Below, in pieces: positions 32,922-41,614 of a DNA stretch of 64,000 nucleotides; position 1 is the stretch's first letter; every line of letters begins with the position of its first letter. Source of the stretch: Streptomyces sindenensis. GTDB lineage: Bacteria > Actinomycetota > Actinomycetes > Streptomycetales > Streptomycetaceae. The position numbers and the translations under genes are program-made. The notes under the pieces were generated by a model. That model ran no database searches and was not told where the DNA came from. It worked only from the letters and a program-made list of their open reading frames with translations. The DNA is taken from assembly GCF_014649035.1 (NCBI RefSeq), contig NZ_BMSG01000032.1:25474-89473 (forward strand), written 5' to 3'.

Positions 32922-34935
32922 CACCGCGCCCGCAGCGGCGCCCTACGGCACCTGGCCCTCGCCGATCGACGCGGCGCTCGCCGCCTCCCGCGACGGCCGG
33001 CCCGACCATCTCGGCACCGTCGGGGACGAGTTCTGGTGGACCGAGCCGCGCCCCGCCGAGGGCGGCCGCCGCGCGCTGATCCGCCGCCGCGCGGACGGCA
33101 CCACCGCACCCGCGCTGCCCGCCCCCTGGAACGCCCGCAGCCGGGTGATCGAGTACGGCGGACAGCCCTGGGCGGGCACGGTGCGCGAGGACGGCGAACT
33201 CCTCGTGGTGTTCGTCCACTTCACCGACCAGCGGCTGTACGCCTACGCCCCCGACGGGCCGGACGAGCCCTGGCCGCTGACCCCTGTCTCCGAGGTCGGC
33301 GGCGGGCTGCGATGGGTGGACCCGCAGCTACGCCCGGAGCAGGGCGCGGCGGGCGAAGTCTGGTGCGTGCTGGAGGAGTTCACCGGTCCCGCCCCCACCG
33401 ACGTACGACGGGTCCTGGCCGCCGTACCGCTGGACGGCTCGGCGGCCGACGACCGGGCGGCGGTCCGTGAACTCTCCGACGGACGGCACCGGTTCGTCAC
33501 CGGACCCAAGGTCTCCCGCGACGGGCGACGGGCCGCCTGGATCGCCTGGGACCACCCGGCGATGCCCTGGGACGGCACGGTGGTCATGCTGGCCGACATC
33601 ACCGAAGCGGGCGAACTCACCGGCGTCCGGCCCCTTGTCGGGGATCTCGACGAATCGGTCTGCCAGGTGGAATGGGACCGCGACGGCAGCCTCCTGTTCG
33701 TCTCCGACCTCTCCGGCTGGTGGGAGCTCCAGCGCATCCGCCCCGACGCCGTCGCCGGCGGTGCGGTCCCCAGCAGCCGCCTCCTGCCCCCTCGGGGCGA
33801 GGAGTTCGGCGGGCCGCTCTGGAAGATCGGGCTGCGCTGGTTCCATCCGCTGGACAACGGGCTGATCGCCGTCCTGCACGGCAAGGGCGACCACCGCCTC
33901 GGCATCCTCGACCCGGAGACCGGTGAACTCGCCGACGCCCCGGGCCCCTGGACCGCCTGGTCCGACACGCTCACCGTGCACGGCAGCCGGGTCGTCGGCG
34001 TCGCGGCGAGCCCCCGCAGCGCCCCCGAGGTCGTCGAACTGGACACCACGACCGGACGCACCCGCGCCATCGGCGCACCCCACGAGGACGCGGTTGACTC
34101 CGCGTACTACCCGTCCCCCGAGCAGCGCACCTTCACCGGCCCCGACGGCCGGGAGATCCACGCCCACATCCACCCGCCGCACCACCCCGAACACACCGGC
34201 CCCGAGGGCGAGAAGCCCCCGTACGTCGTCTGGGCGCACGGCGGCCCCACCGGTCACTCCCCGCTCGTCCTCGACCTGGAGATCGCCTACTTCACCTCGC
34301 GCGGCATCGGCGTCGCCGAGGTGAACTACGGCGGCTCCACCGGTTACGGACGCGCCTACCGCGAACGGCTGCGCGGCGCGTGGGGTCTGGTCGACGTGGC
34401 GGACTGCGCGGCCGTCGCCTCGGCCCTGGTCGAGCAGGGCGCGGCCGACCCGCAGCGGCTCGCGATCCGCGGCGGCAGCGCGGGCGGCTGGACCGCCGCC
34501 GCCTCGCTGACCAGCACCGACCTCTACTCCTGCGGCACGATCCTCTACCCGATCCTGGACCTCGAAGGGTGGGCCACCGACGAGACCCACGACTTCGAAT
34601 CGCGGTATCTGGAGTCCCTCGTCGGCCCGTTCTCCGAAGTGCCCGAGCGCTACCGGGAACGCTCCCCGATGAACCGCACGGACCGGCTCAACACCCCGTT
34701 CCTGCTGCTCCAGGGGCTCGACGACGTGATCTGCCCGCCCGCCCAGAGCGAGCGCTTCCTCGCCGCCGTGGCCGGCCGGGGCATCGCCCACGCCTACATC
34801 GCCTTCGCGGGGGAGAGCCACGGATTCCGGCGCACGGAGACCTTGGTCCGCGCCCTGGAGGCCGAACTCTCCCTCTACGCCCAGACGTTCGGCATCGACC
34901 GGTCCGACGTACCGCCCCTGGAGCTGACCACGTGA
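32902..34935 (+). CDS. S9 family peptidase (prolyl oligopeptidase superfamily)
   Basis: 677-aa serine peptidase. Residues about 30-400 form a beta-propeller-like N-terminal domain; the C-terminal alpha/beta hydrolase has nucleophile Ser in RGGSAGGWTA, Asp in QGLDDVICPP and His in GESHGFR. The oxyanion region is WAHGGPTGH. It cleaves oligopeptides, probably acyl- or dipeptide-releasing; no signal peptide. GTG at 32902 is used; a second in-frame GTG at 32917 comes from a 15-bp duplication. Stop overlaps the next start by 4 bp. Confidence 0.92.
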   Translation: MKPSYVNTAPAAAPYGTWPSPIDAALAASRDGRPDHLGTVGDEFWWTEPRPAEGGRRALIRRRADGTTAPALPAPWNARSRVIEYGGQPWAGTVREDGELLVVFVHFTDQRLYAYAPDGPDEPWPLTPVSEVGGGLRWVDPQLRPEQGAAGEVWCVLEEFTGPAPTDVRRVLAAVPLDGSAADDRAAVRELSDGRHRFVTGPKVSRDGRRAAWIAWDHPAMPWDGTVVMLADITEAGELTGVRPLVGDLDESVCQVEWDRDGSLLFVSDLSGWWELQRIRPDAVAGGAVPSSRLLPPRGEEFGGPLWKIGLRWFHPLDNGLIAVLHGKGDHRLGILDPETGELADAPGPWTAWSDTLTVHGSRVVGVAASPRSAPEVVELDTTTGRTRAIGAPHEDAVDSAYYPSPEQRTFTGPDGREIHAHIHPPHHPEHTGPEGEKPPYVVWAHGGPTGHSPLVLDLEIAYFTSRGIGVAEVNYGGSTGYGRAYRERLRGAWGLVDVADCAAVASALVEQGAADPQRLAIRGGSAGGWTAAASLTSTDLYSCGTILYPILDLEGWATDETHDFESRYLESLVGPFSEVPERYRERSPMNRTDRLNTPFLLLQGLDDVICPPAQSERFLAAVAGRGIAHAYIAFAGESHGFRRTETLVRALEAELSLYAQTFGIDRSDVPPLELTT

Positions 34936-35894
34936 CCCGCCAGGACGACGGCCCGGCCACCCCGCTCGCCCGGCCCGCCCGGCTGCGCCCCGGCTCCCGG
35001 GTCGCCGTCGTCGCCCCCAGCGGACCGGTCCCGGCCGGCCGGCTGGAGGAAGGTCTCACCGTCCTGCGCGACTGGGGCCTCGAACCCGTCGTCGGGCCCC
35101 ATGTCCGAGCCGCGCACCCGGAGTTGGACTACCTCGCCGGGGCGGACGCGGAGCGGGCCGCGGATCTTCAGGCCGCGTGGTGCGACCCGTCCGTGGAGGC
35201 CGTGCTCTGCGCCCGGGGCGGCTACGGCGCGCACCGGATGGTCGACCTCGTCGACTGGGCGGCGATCCGGGCCGCCGGGCCCAAGGCGTTCGTCGGCTAC
35301 AGCGACGTCACCGTGCTGCACGAGGCGTTCGCCCTGCGGGCCGGGTTCGCCACCCTGCACGGACCGATGGTCGCCACCGAGACGTTCCTCAAGGACGCGC
35401 CGACCCGTGAGCACCTGCGCGCCACCCTCTTCGAGCCGGAGACCGTGCGCACCCTCGGCCTCGCATCGGCCGGGGCCCTGGTCCCCGGCCGGGCCGAAGG
35501 CGTCCTGTACGGCGGCTGCGTCAGCCTGCTGGCCGCCGACACCGGCACCCCCGGCGGCCGGTCCCACGCCCGCGGCAACCTCCTGGTGATCGAGGACACC
35601 GGGGAGGAGCCCTACCGCCTCGACGGCATCCTCACCCGGCTCCTGCGCTCCGGCGCCCTGGCCGGGGTGGCCGGGGTGGCCTGCGGCTCCTGGCAGGAGT
35701 GCGGGCCGTACGAGAAGATCCGCGCCGTGCTCGCCGACCGGCTCGGCCCGCTGGGCATACCCGTGGTCGAGGAGCTGGGATTCGGCCACGGGGCGACCGC
35801 GCTGACGATCCCCCTGGGGCTGCCCGCGGTGCTCGACGCACCGGCGGACGGCGGGCGTTGCACGCTCACCGTCCAGGTGCCCGCCCTCGTCTGA
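34932..35894 (+). CDS. S66 family LD-carboxypeptidase (MccF/LdcA-like)
   Basis: 320-aa serine peptidase without a signal peptide. The S66 triad is visible as Ser124 in VGYSDVTVL, Glu221 in LVIEDTGEE and His286 in GFGHGATA. Family members remove D-Ala from muropeptides (LdcA) or detoxify peptidyl-nucleotide antibiotics (MccF). The GTG start overlaps the S9 stop by 4 bp, and it is last in the M55-M20-S9-S66 operon before a hairpin. With the D-aminopeptidase it supports a role in murein-peptide recycling. Confidence 0.9.
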   Translation: MTRQDDGPATPLARPARLRPGSRVAVVAPSGPVPAGRLEEGLTVLRDWGLEPVVGPHVRAAHPELDYLAGADAERAADLQAAWCDPSVEAVLCARGGYGAHRMVDLVDWAAIRAAGPKAFVGYSDVTVLHEAFALRAGFATLHGPMVATETFLKDAPTREHLRATLFEPETVRTLGLASAGALVPGRAEGVLYGGCVSLLAADTGTPGGRSHARGNLLVIEDTGEEPYRLDGILTRLLRSGALAGVAGVACGSWQECGPYEKIRAVLADRLGPLGIPVVEELGFGHGATALTIPLGLPAVLDAPADGGRCTLTVQVPALV

Positions 35895-35916
35895 CCCTCC
35901 TCGGCCTTTCCCGCGA

Positions 35917-35950
35917 TCCGCGCCCGCACCGCCTGCCGTGCGGGCGCGGA
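35917..35950 (+). terminator. Hairpin terminator of the peptidase operon
   Basis: Perfect 13-bp inverted repeat (35917-35929 with 35938-35950), 8-nt loop, starting 23 nt after the S66 stop codon. Confidence 0.8.
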
Positions 35951-36007
35951 CGTGCGTGCTTTCGCACGGAGAACGTGAACATCCGTCAAGAACCGCTGTC
36001 CGATGCG

Positions 36008-36070
36008 TTGACACGGCTATGACCTGTGTCACAGCATGAGCGCGACCCAATACTTACCGGTCGGTAAGGT
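36008..36070 (+). promoter_or_regulatory. Promoter/operator region of the S15-like hydrolase
   Basis: Contains TTGACA (36008-36013), a palindrome CTGTGTCACAG (36024-36034) and, just before the start, ACTTACCGGTCGGTAAGGT (36052-36070), a near-perfect palindrome of the TTACCGnnCGGTAA kind bound by many TetR-family repressors. No TetR gene is adjacent. Confidence 0.55.
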
Positions 36071-36091
36071 GTCCTCGGTGTGGAGGTCTTC

Positions 36092-37870
36092 GTGTCAGGT
36101 GCTGTTTCCAGAGTGCGCGGCCCGCTCGTCGCGGTCGCCGGGGCGGCCCTCGTCGCTCCCCTCGTCCTCGCCGGCCCGGCGCGGGCCGACGCCGCCCCGT
36201 ACACCGTCACCCCGCTGACGTTCACCATCGAGGCGGGCGACCGCACCTGCACGGTGGACGCCGATCTCTACCGGCCCGCCGGGGTCGACGCCGACCACCC
36301 GGCCCCCGCCGTGCTCGCCACCAACGGTTTCGGCGGCAGCAAGTCCGACGGCTCCACCGACGCCATCGGCAAGGCCTTCGCCGAACGCGGCTATGTCGGG
36401 CTCGTCTACTCGGGCCTCGGCTTCGGCGAGTCCGGCTGCCTGATCACCCTCGACGACCCCGCCGTCGACGGGCGGGCCGCGAGCGGACTCCTCGACTTTC
36501 TCGGGGGCGTTCGCGCCGCCGACGACGGGACGTCGGCCGACTTCGTCACCCGGGACGCCGACGGCGACCCCCGCGTCGGCATGATCGGCGGTTCCTACGG
36601 CGGCGCGATCCAATTGGCGACCGCGGCCGTCGACCCCCGCGTCGACGCGATTGTCCCGCTGATCACCTGGAACGACCTGGCCTACGCGCTCGCCCCCAAC
36701 AACACCGGCGCGCGCACCGGCGTCACCTCCGACACCCCGGGCGTCTTCAAGTGGCAGTGGGCCAACGGCTTCTACCTGATCGGCGAGGGGCAGCCACTCC
36801 TCAACCCGAGCCTGGACCCCTCCCGGATCAACCGGCTGGACTGCCTGCACTTCGCCACCCGCGCCTGCGAGACCATCCGGCTGCTCAACTCCGGCCGTTA
36901 CCCGGCGGACAGGACGAAGGAGATGCTCGCGTACGCGCGCAGCGTCTCGCCCGTCTCCTACCTCGACCGGGTCAAGGCCCCCACCCTCATCGTCCAGGGG
37001 CAGGCCGACAGCCTCTTCAACCTCAACGAGGCCACCGCCACCTACCGGACGCTCAAGGCGCAGGGCACCGAGACCAAGATGATCTGGCAGTCCTGGGGGC
37101 ACAGCGGTGGCCAGGTACCCGGCGAACTCGACCTGAGTCAGGGCAATCTGGAGACCAGCCACGTCGGGCAACGGGTGCTGGCCTGGTTCGACCGCTACCT
37201 CCACCAGAACACCGGCGCCGACACCGGGCCCGCCTTCTCCTACTACCGTGACTGGCAGAGCGGCTACGGCACGGCAGCCGACGTCCCCGCCCTGTCGCAG
37301 TCCCTCTACCTCTCCGGCGACGGCAAGCTCGTCGACAACCGCTCCAAGGTCGCGCGCGGCAGCCGCCAGTACACCAACTGGCTCGTCCCCACCAGTCACT
37401 CCGAGAGCTCCATCGCCCCGCTGATCGGTCTGCCCGACCCGAAGCCGTACGACACGAAGGGCACCTACCTCGGCTGGCGCAGCGAACCCCTCACCGCGCC
37501 CCTCGACGTCGTCGGCGCGCCGAAGGCCACCCTCAAGGTCGTCTCGCCGAAGGCGGAGCGGGTCCAGAACAGCGGCGACGCCTCCGACAAACTCGTCCTG
37601 TTCGCCAAGGTCTACGACGTCGCCCCCGACGGCGGCCGGAAGCTGGTCAACCGCCTCGTCTCCCCGGTCCGGGTCCCCGACGTCTCCCGGCCCTTCACGG
37701 TCGAGCTGCCCGGCATCGTCCACCGGTACGAAAAGGGGCACCGCCTGGAGTTCGTGATCGCCGCCAGCGACACCGCGTACTTCGGCAACCGGGGCATCAA
37801 GCCCGTCACCGTCCTCCACGCCCCCGAGGACACCGGCGTACTGGAACTCCCGGTGGTCCCCGCGGGCTGA
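36092..37870 (+). CDS. Secreted S15/CocE-NonD family hydrolase (X-Pro dipeptidyl-peptidase-like)
   Basis: 592-aa exported alpha/beta hydrolase. A signal peptide ends near PARADA. ATNGFGGSKSDGSTDAIGKA, nucleophile Ser in IGGSYGGAIQ, Asp in VQGQADSLFN and His in WGHSGG give the triad. The C-terminal 180 residues form the jelly-roll domain of X-Pro dipeptidyl-peptidases and cocaine-esterase relatives. Start GTG at 36092 has GGAGG 5 nt upstream; GTG at 36080 is an alternative. It may be a peptidase or esterase; a TetR-type operator precedes it. Confidence 0.87.
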   Translation: MSGAVSRVRGPLVAVAGAALVAPLVLAGPARADAAPYTVTPLTFTIEAGDRTCTVDADLYRPAGVDADHPAPAVLATNGFGGSKSDGSTDAIGKAFAERGYVGLVYSGLGFGESGCLITLDDPAVDGRAASGLLDFLGGVRAADDGTSADFVTRDADGDPRVGMIGGSYGGAIQLATAAVDPRVDAIVPLITWNDLAYALAPNNTGARTGVTSDTPGVFKWQWANGFYLIGEGQPLLNPSLDPSRINRLDCLHFATRACETIRLLNSGRYPADRTKEMLAYARSVSPVSYLDRVKAPTLIVQGQADSLFNLNEATATYRTLKAQGTETKMIWQSWGHSGGQVPGELDLSQGNLETSHVGQRVLAWFDRYLHQNTGADTGPAFSYYRDWQSGYGTAADVPALSQSLYLSGDGKLVDNRSKVARGSRQYTNWLVPTSHSESSIAPLIGLPDPKPYDTKGTYLGWRSEPLTAPLDVVGAPKATLKVVSPKAERVQNSGDASDKLVLFAKVYDVAPDGGRKLVNRLVSPVRVPDVSRPFTVELPGIVHRYEKGHRLEFVIAASDTAYFGNRGIKPVTVLHAPEDTGVLELPVVPAG

Positions 37871-38011
37871 CCCCCGGCCCCTTCTGCTCACCCGAACGGC
37901 GTAACACCGCCGCCCCCCGCCCCCGGCATCCGCTCATGCTGGGACCCCGGGGGGCGGCCGCGTGCACACGGCGGGCCGGACGGGCGAGGAACGAGCGAAA
38001 GGGCCGGACCC

Positions 38012-38251
38012 ATGAGCCCCAAGGACGTATCGAGCGACAGCGGGCGCGCCCAGGGGTGGCTCACACCCGGACGCATCGTGGTGGGCGTGGTGGTCGTGCT
38101 CGTCATCGTGTTCATCTGCGTGAACACCAGCGACGTCACCATCCGGATGCTGATCCCCGAGGTGACGATGCCGCTGTGGTTCGCCCTGGCCGCCATGTTC
38201 CTGATCGGGCTCGGCTGCGGCGGCTACGTCTTCCGCCGCCGGGCAAAGTGA
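38012..38251 (+). CDS. LapA-domain (DUF1049-like) small membrane protein
   Basis: 79 aa with two membrane helices (about 20-42 and 53-72) separated by VNTSDVTIRMLIPEVTMPLW, the typical LapA-domain strand, and a basic C-terminus RRRAK. In other bacteria LapA-family proteins affect membrane or envelope assembly; no role is established here. It stands alone between a secreted hydrolase and a convergent VOC gene. Confidence 0.85.
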   Translation: MSPKDVSSDSGRAQGWLTPGRIVVGVVVVLVIVFICVNTSDVTIRMLIPEVTMPLWFALAAMFLIGLGCGGYVFRRRAK

Positions 38252-38327
38252 CGGCGGGCTCACGACCGGTCACCTGGACGCCGGCGTCCTGGACCCGAGC
38301 GTCATGCCCGCCGCCGACGGCCCGTAC

Positions 38328-38349
38328 GCCGAGGCCCTAGGTCCTCGGC
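38328..38349 (+). terminator. Possible terminator after the LapA-domain gene
   Basis: 7-bp inverted arms GCCGAGG/CCTCGGC around an 8-nt loop. Confidence 0.4.
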
Positions 38350-38365
38350 ACGAGCCCACCGGAGA

Positions 38366-38414
38366 GGTGAACCCGGAGGGGTGAACCCAGAGGAGTGAAC
38401 CCGGAGGGGTGAAC
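38366..38414. repeat. 14-bp tandem repeat between convergent LapA-domain and VOC genes
   Basis: Three full units of GGTGAACCCGGAGG-type sequence (38366-38379, 38380-38393, 38394-38407) plus half a unit, each with at most two changes. Each unit looks like a ribosome-site/stop-codon mix but no ORF follows. Confidence 0.85.
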
Positions 38415-38450
38415 AACGCCCCCGGGCGGCCGGTCGGACGGTCGGTCGGT

Positions 38451-38804
38451 TCAGGCGGTGACGTTGCGGTCCACGTACTCGAAGATCGAGCCGTCCGGGT
38501 GCAGGGCGATCAGGTTGCGGCCCGCCGGGGTCGGCACCGGTCCCGCGATCACGCGCGCGCCCGCCCGGGTCAGCGCCTCGTTGGCCTCGTCGACATCCTT
38601 GACGGCGATGGTCGCCCCCACCTTGCGCAGCACCTCCAGTTCCGACTCCGGCCCGTTCATCAACAGGAAGCAGCCGATCGCGGCCACCGACACCCCACCG
38701 CGCTCGAAGCGCAGGGCCGACGTGCCCGTCAGCCCCTCGTAGAAGGCCACCGCGGCCTCCAGGTCGTCGACGCAGATACGCAGCGTGGTTCCCAGGATCT
38801 CCAT
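38451..38804 (-). CDS. VOC superfamily protein
   Basis: 117-aa glyoxalase-fold protein: TTLRICVDDLEAAVAFYEGL begins and LIALHPDGSIFEYVDRN ends the domain, with two beta-alpha-beta-beta-beta modules. Substrate and metal unknown. The ATG at 38804 fits the domain start. No ribosome site; TACCCT lies 7 nt upstream, suggesting a leaderless mRNA. Confidence 0.85.
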   Translation of the reverse strand: MEILGTTLRICVDDLEAAVAFYEGLTGTSALRFERGGVSVAAIGCFLLMNGPESELEVLRKVGATIAVKDVDEANEALTRAGARVIAGPVPTPAGRNLIALHPDGSIFEYVDRNVTA

Positions 38805-38811
38805 GGGTACG

Positions 38812-38817
38812 AGGGTA
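38812..38817 (-). promoter_or_regulatory. -10 box of a probable leaderless promoter for the VOC gene
   Basis: TACCCT on the minus strand, 7 nt before the ATG, without a Shine-Dalgarno site. Confidence 0.35.
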
Positions 38818-38874
38818 GTTGGCGGCCGCGACCGGTGTGATCGATTCCGGGCGGGCCGGGAGCCCCGCTTCACC

Positions 38875-39696
38875 TCACGCCCGGCACAGCACCTCACCGT
38901 GCGGGACCATGAACCAGCCGTCGCCCTCCGCGCCCCACGAGCGCCACGCCCCGGCGATATCCGTGAGCTGCTCGGCGCTCGCGTGACCGCCCGCCACCGC
39001 CAGCTCGGCGTAGGCCGAGTCCGTCGTACGATCCGCCCACAGGCCGCTCCACCAGGTGCGGCTCTCCGGGGTGGCGAAACACCAGGCGGCCGCGGTCGGG
39101 GTGATGTCGGTGAACCCGGCCCGCCGCGCCCAGGAGAGGAGGCGGCGTCCGGCGTCGGGCTCGCCGCCGTTGCCGCGCGCCACCCGCCCGTACACGTCGA
39201 GCCATGTGTCGAGGCCGGGCGTCTGCGGATACCAGGTCATCGCCGCGTAGTCGCTGTCCCGGGCCGCGACCACGCCGCCGGGCCGGCAGACCCGCCGCAT
39301 CTCGCGCAGCGCCTGGACCGGGTCGCCGACGTGCTGGAGCACCTGGTGGGCGTGGACCACGTCGAAGGAGTCGTCGGGGAACTCCAGGGTGTGCACATCG
39401 GCCACGGCGAATTCGACGTTCTCCAGGCCGCGTTCGTCCGCCACCGCGGCGGCCTGGCCCAGGATGTCGGTGGCGGCGTCCACCGCGGTGACCCGGCCGG
39501 GGGCGACCAGCGCGGCCAGATCGGCGGTGATGGTCCCGGGGCCGCAGCCGACGTCCAGCACGGCCATACCGGGGCGGAGTTCGCCGAGGAGGTAGGCGGC
39601 CGAATTGGCGGCGGTCCGCCAGCGGTGCGAGCGCAGGACCGACTCGTGGTGGCCGTGCGTGTACACGGCGGTGTCGCTGGCTGTGTCCTTCGGCAT
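38875..39696 (-). CDS. Class I SAM-dependent methyltransferase
   Basis: 273-aa methyltransferase. Motif I is AVLDVGCGPGTITADLA (about 45-61), followed by the acidic AVDAATDI strand and the post-motif block FDVVHAHQVLQHVGDPVQAL, as in UbiE/Methyltransf_11-type enzymes. The N-terminus YTHGHHESVLRSHRWRTAAN is typical of small-molecule methyltransferases of actinobacteria. Acceptor unknown. A GGAGGG site lies about 8 nt before the ATG. Confidence 0.9.
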   Translation of the reverse strand: MPKDTASDTAVYTHGHHESVLRSHRWRTAANSAAYLLGELRPGMAVLDVGCGPGTITADLAALVAPGRVTAVDAATDILGQAAAVADERGLENVEFAVADVHTLEFPDDSFDVVHAHQVLQHVGDPVQALREMRRVCRPGGVVAARDSDYAAMTWYPQTPGLDTWLDVYGRVARGNGGEPDAGRRLLSWARRAGFTDITPTAAAWCFATPESRTWWSGLWADRTTDSAYAELAVAGGHASAEQLTDIAGAWRSWGAEGDGWFMVPHGEVLCRA

Positions 39697-39821
39697 GGCG
39701 TGACGCCCTCCCTCTCCCGAAAAGCCCCCGCGCCGATGGGCGCGGTGATGGAGCCACCGTACGCCGCCATGTCGGATGATGAGATGGGCGTCTTGCCATG
39801 CGGACGTGCCGCCCTGATGTG

Positions 39822-41336
39822 TCAGGCCGGCATCGGGCAGTAGACCGTCAGTGCTTCCGGCAGCTTGTCGATCGTCAGCTCCGTTCCGGAGTGGGCCACT
39901 TCGCCGTCGTACGCGTACGGAGTCCCCGGCGCGAGCCCGCCGATCCGCACCCGGCGCCGCCGCACCGCCGCATGGGCGGGGGAGCGGGTCAGCGGTCCCG
40001 CCACCGCCGCCGCCAGCAGGCGCAGCGCGGGTCCCCGGCCGCCGTGGACGACCCGGACGTCCAGCAGCCCGTCCGCCAGGTTGTGGCGGCGGCCCGGGTT
40101 GGGGCCGACGCGCCGGAAGAGCCCGTTGCCGACGAAGACCAGCCACAACGGCCGCCTGCGGCCCTGGAATTCGGCCTCCAGGGGGCGTTGCCCGCGCAGC
40201 ACGTGGAACGCCGCGAGCACCCCCGCCGGCCAGCCGCCGATGCGCGGTGACCAGTGTTCCCGGGTACGCACCAGGTCCGGATACACGCCGAGGGAGAAGG
40301 CGTTGAGGAAATAGCCGTCGGCTCCGTCCGCGCCCTTGGGCCCCGGCCGGAAACGGCCCAGGTCCACCCGGATCGCGTCGCCCGCCGTGAGGGCGGTGGC
40401 GGTGTCGTGGACGGTCTCGACGCCCAGGTCGTAGGCGAAGTGGTTGAGAGTGCCGCCGGGGAAGACCGCCAGGGGCATCCCGTGCGTCGCGGCCACGGAG
40501 GCCGCCAGGTTCACCGTGCCGTCGCCCCCGCAGACGCCCAGCGCCCGGCCCTGGCCGGCCGCCTTGTCGAAGGCCGCCGGCAGATCGGCGGGTGCGACCT
40601 CCATGACCGTCGCCATCGGCAGCGCCTCGCGCACCAGCGACGCGGTCGCGGTCGCCGTCCCGGATTCCCGGTTCACCACCACGACGAGGTCCTGGCCGGC
40701 GGGCAGCGCCGGGGCCTCGCCGGGCGGGCGGCCGGGAGCGGGCAGCTGGCCCCGGGTCGGCACCACCCCGCGCAGGGCGAACGCGGCTCCGATGCCGAGC
40801 ACCGCACCCGCGAGCACATCGCTCGGGTAGTGGACCCCGGTGTAGACGCGGGAGGCCGCCACCGCCGCCGCGACCGGGGCCACGACCGCGCCCCAGCCCT
40901 TGGACTCCAGGGCCACCCCGGTGGCGAAGGCGGCCGCCGACGCGGCGTGGCCCGAGGGGAAGGAGGTGGTGACCGGCTGCCGCTTGAGCTGCCGCACCAC
41001 CGGCACCAGGTCCGCTATCGGCCGCTCGCGGCGCACCGCACCCTTGCCGACCGTGTTGATCGCCGCCGACGCCACCGCGAGGGACGCCACCCCGCGCAGC
41101 GCGGCCCGCCGCGAACGCGCGCTGCTCCCGAGGGCCGCGATCCCGGCCGCCGCCCCGAACCAGAGCAGCCCGTGGTTGGCGCTCCGGCTCAGCCTCGGCA
41201 GCAGCGGATCGGCGCCCGGCCAGTGCCGGTCCGCGACGCTCCGGAAGGCGGCCAGGTCGCGCCCCTGCAACCAGCCGCGCAGCCGGGCGACGGCGGGGGC
41301 GCTGGAGGCGGTGGATGAGGTTCTCGGTGTGGACAT
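39822..41336 (-). CDS. PAP2 phosphatase fused to diacylglycerol kinase-like domain
   Basis: 504-aa fusion. Residues about 50-190 are a membrane PAP2 phosphatase with all three motifs: K98-x6-R105-P106, PSGH at 127-130 and SR-x5-H-x3-D at 162-173. From about residue 215, a soluble diacylglycerol/sphingosine kinase catalytic domain follows, with VCGGDGTVN and FPGGTLNHFA. The protein could both dephosphorylate lipid phosphates or pyrophosphates and phosphorylate a lipid. Both active sites look intact. Physiological substrate unknown. Divergent from the aminotransferase-like gene. Confidence 0.9.
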   Translation of the reverse strand: MSTPRTSSTASSAPAVARLRGWLQGRDLAAFRSVADRHWPGADPLLPRLSRSANHGLLWFGAAAGIAALGSSARSRRAALRGVASLAVASAAINTVGKGAVRRERPIADLVPVVRQLKRQPVTTSFPSGHAASAAAFATGVALESKGWGAVVAPVAAAVAASRVYTGVHYPSDVLAGAVLGIGAAFALRGVVPTRGQLPAPGRPPGEAPALPAGQDLVVVVNRESGTATATASLVREALPMATVMEVAPADLPAAFDKAAGQGRALGVCGGDGTVNLAASVAATHGMPLAVFPGGTLNHFAYDLGVETVHDTATALTAGDAIRVDLGRFRPGPKGADGADGYFLNAFSLGVYPDLVRTREHWSPRIGGWPAGVLAAFHVLRGQRPLEAEFQGRRRPLWLVFVGNGLFRRVGPNPGRRHNLADGLLDVRVVHGGRGPALRLLAAAVAGPLTRSPAHAAVRRRRVRIGGLAPGTPYAYDGEVAHSGTELTIDKLPEALTVYCPMPA

Positions 41337-41614
41337 GGGTCAGCGGATACCCCTCCGGGCCACGCTGAACCAGCAGGCGCGCTGAGACTCCTGCCACGAG
41401 CCGCCGTCGAACGGCGGAACGGCTGAGTGGTGACGGGCCCCGGCACGGGCGCGCGACGGGGCGGGCGGGTCGTATTGGGCGGGCGGGCCGCCCGGAACCT
41501 CCGTATAAAGAAGCCAGAGGCTGTCCGCCGGGACCCCCGGGCACGGGGTGAGTCCGGCGGGACGGGAGTCGAGGGCTCGCAGACGCGGAGCGCCGAGCGG
41601 CGGAGGAGGCCCGG

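Noticed and set aside
38366..38414. Regular repeats taken as a possible CRISPR array
   Set aside because: Units are head-to-tail with no spacers and no cas genes nearby; the same holds for the arrays at 26846, 42931 and 56155.
41500..41510. TATAAA-like box upstream of the aminotransferase-like gene as a promoter
   Set aside because: No matching -35 sequence at 16-19 nt upstream, so not listed as a feature.
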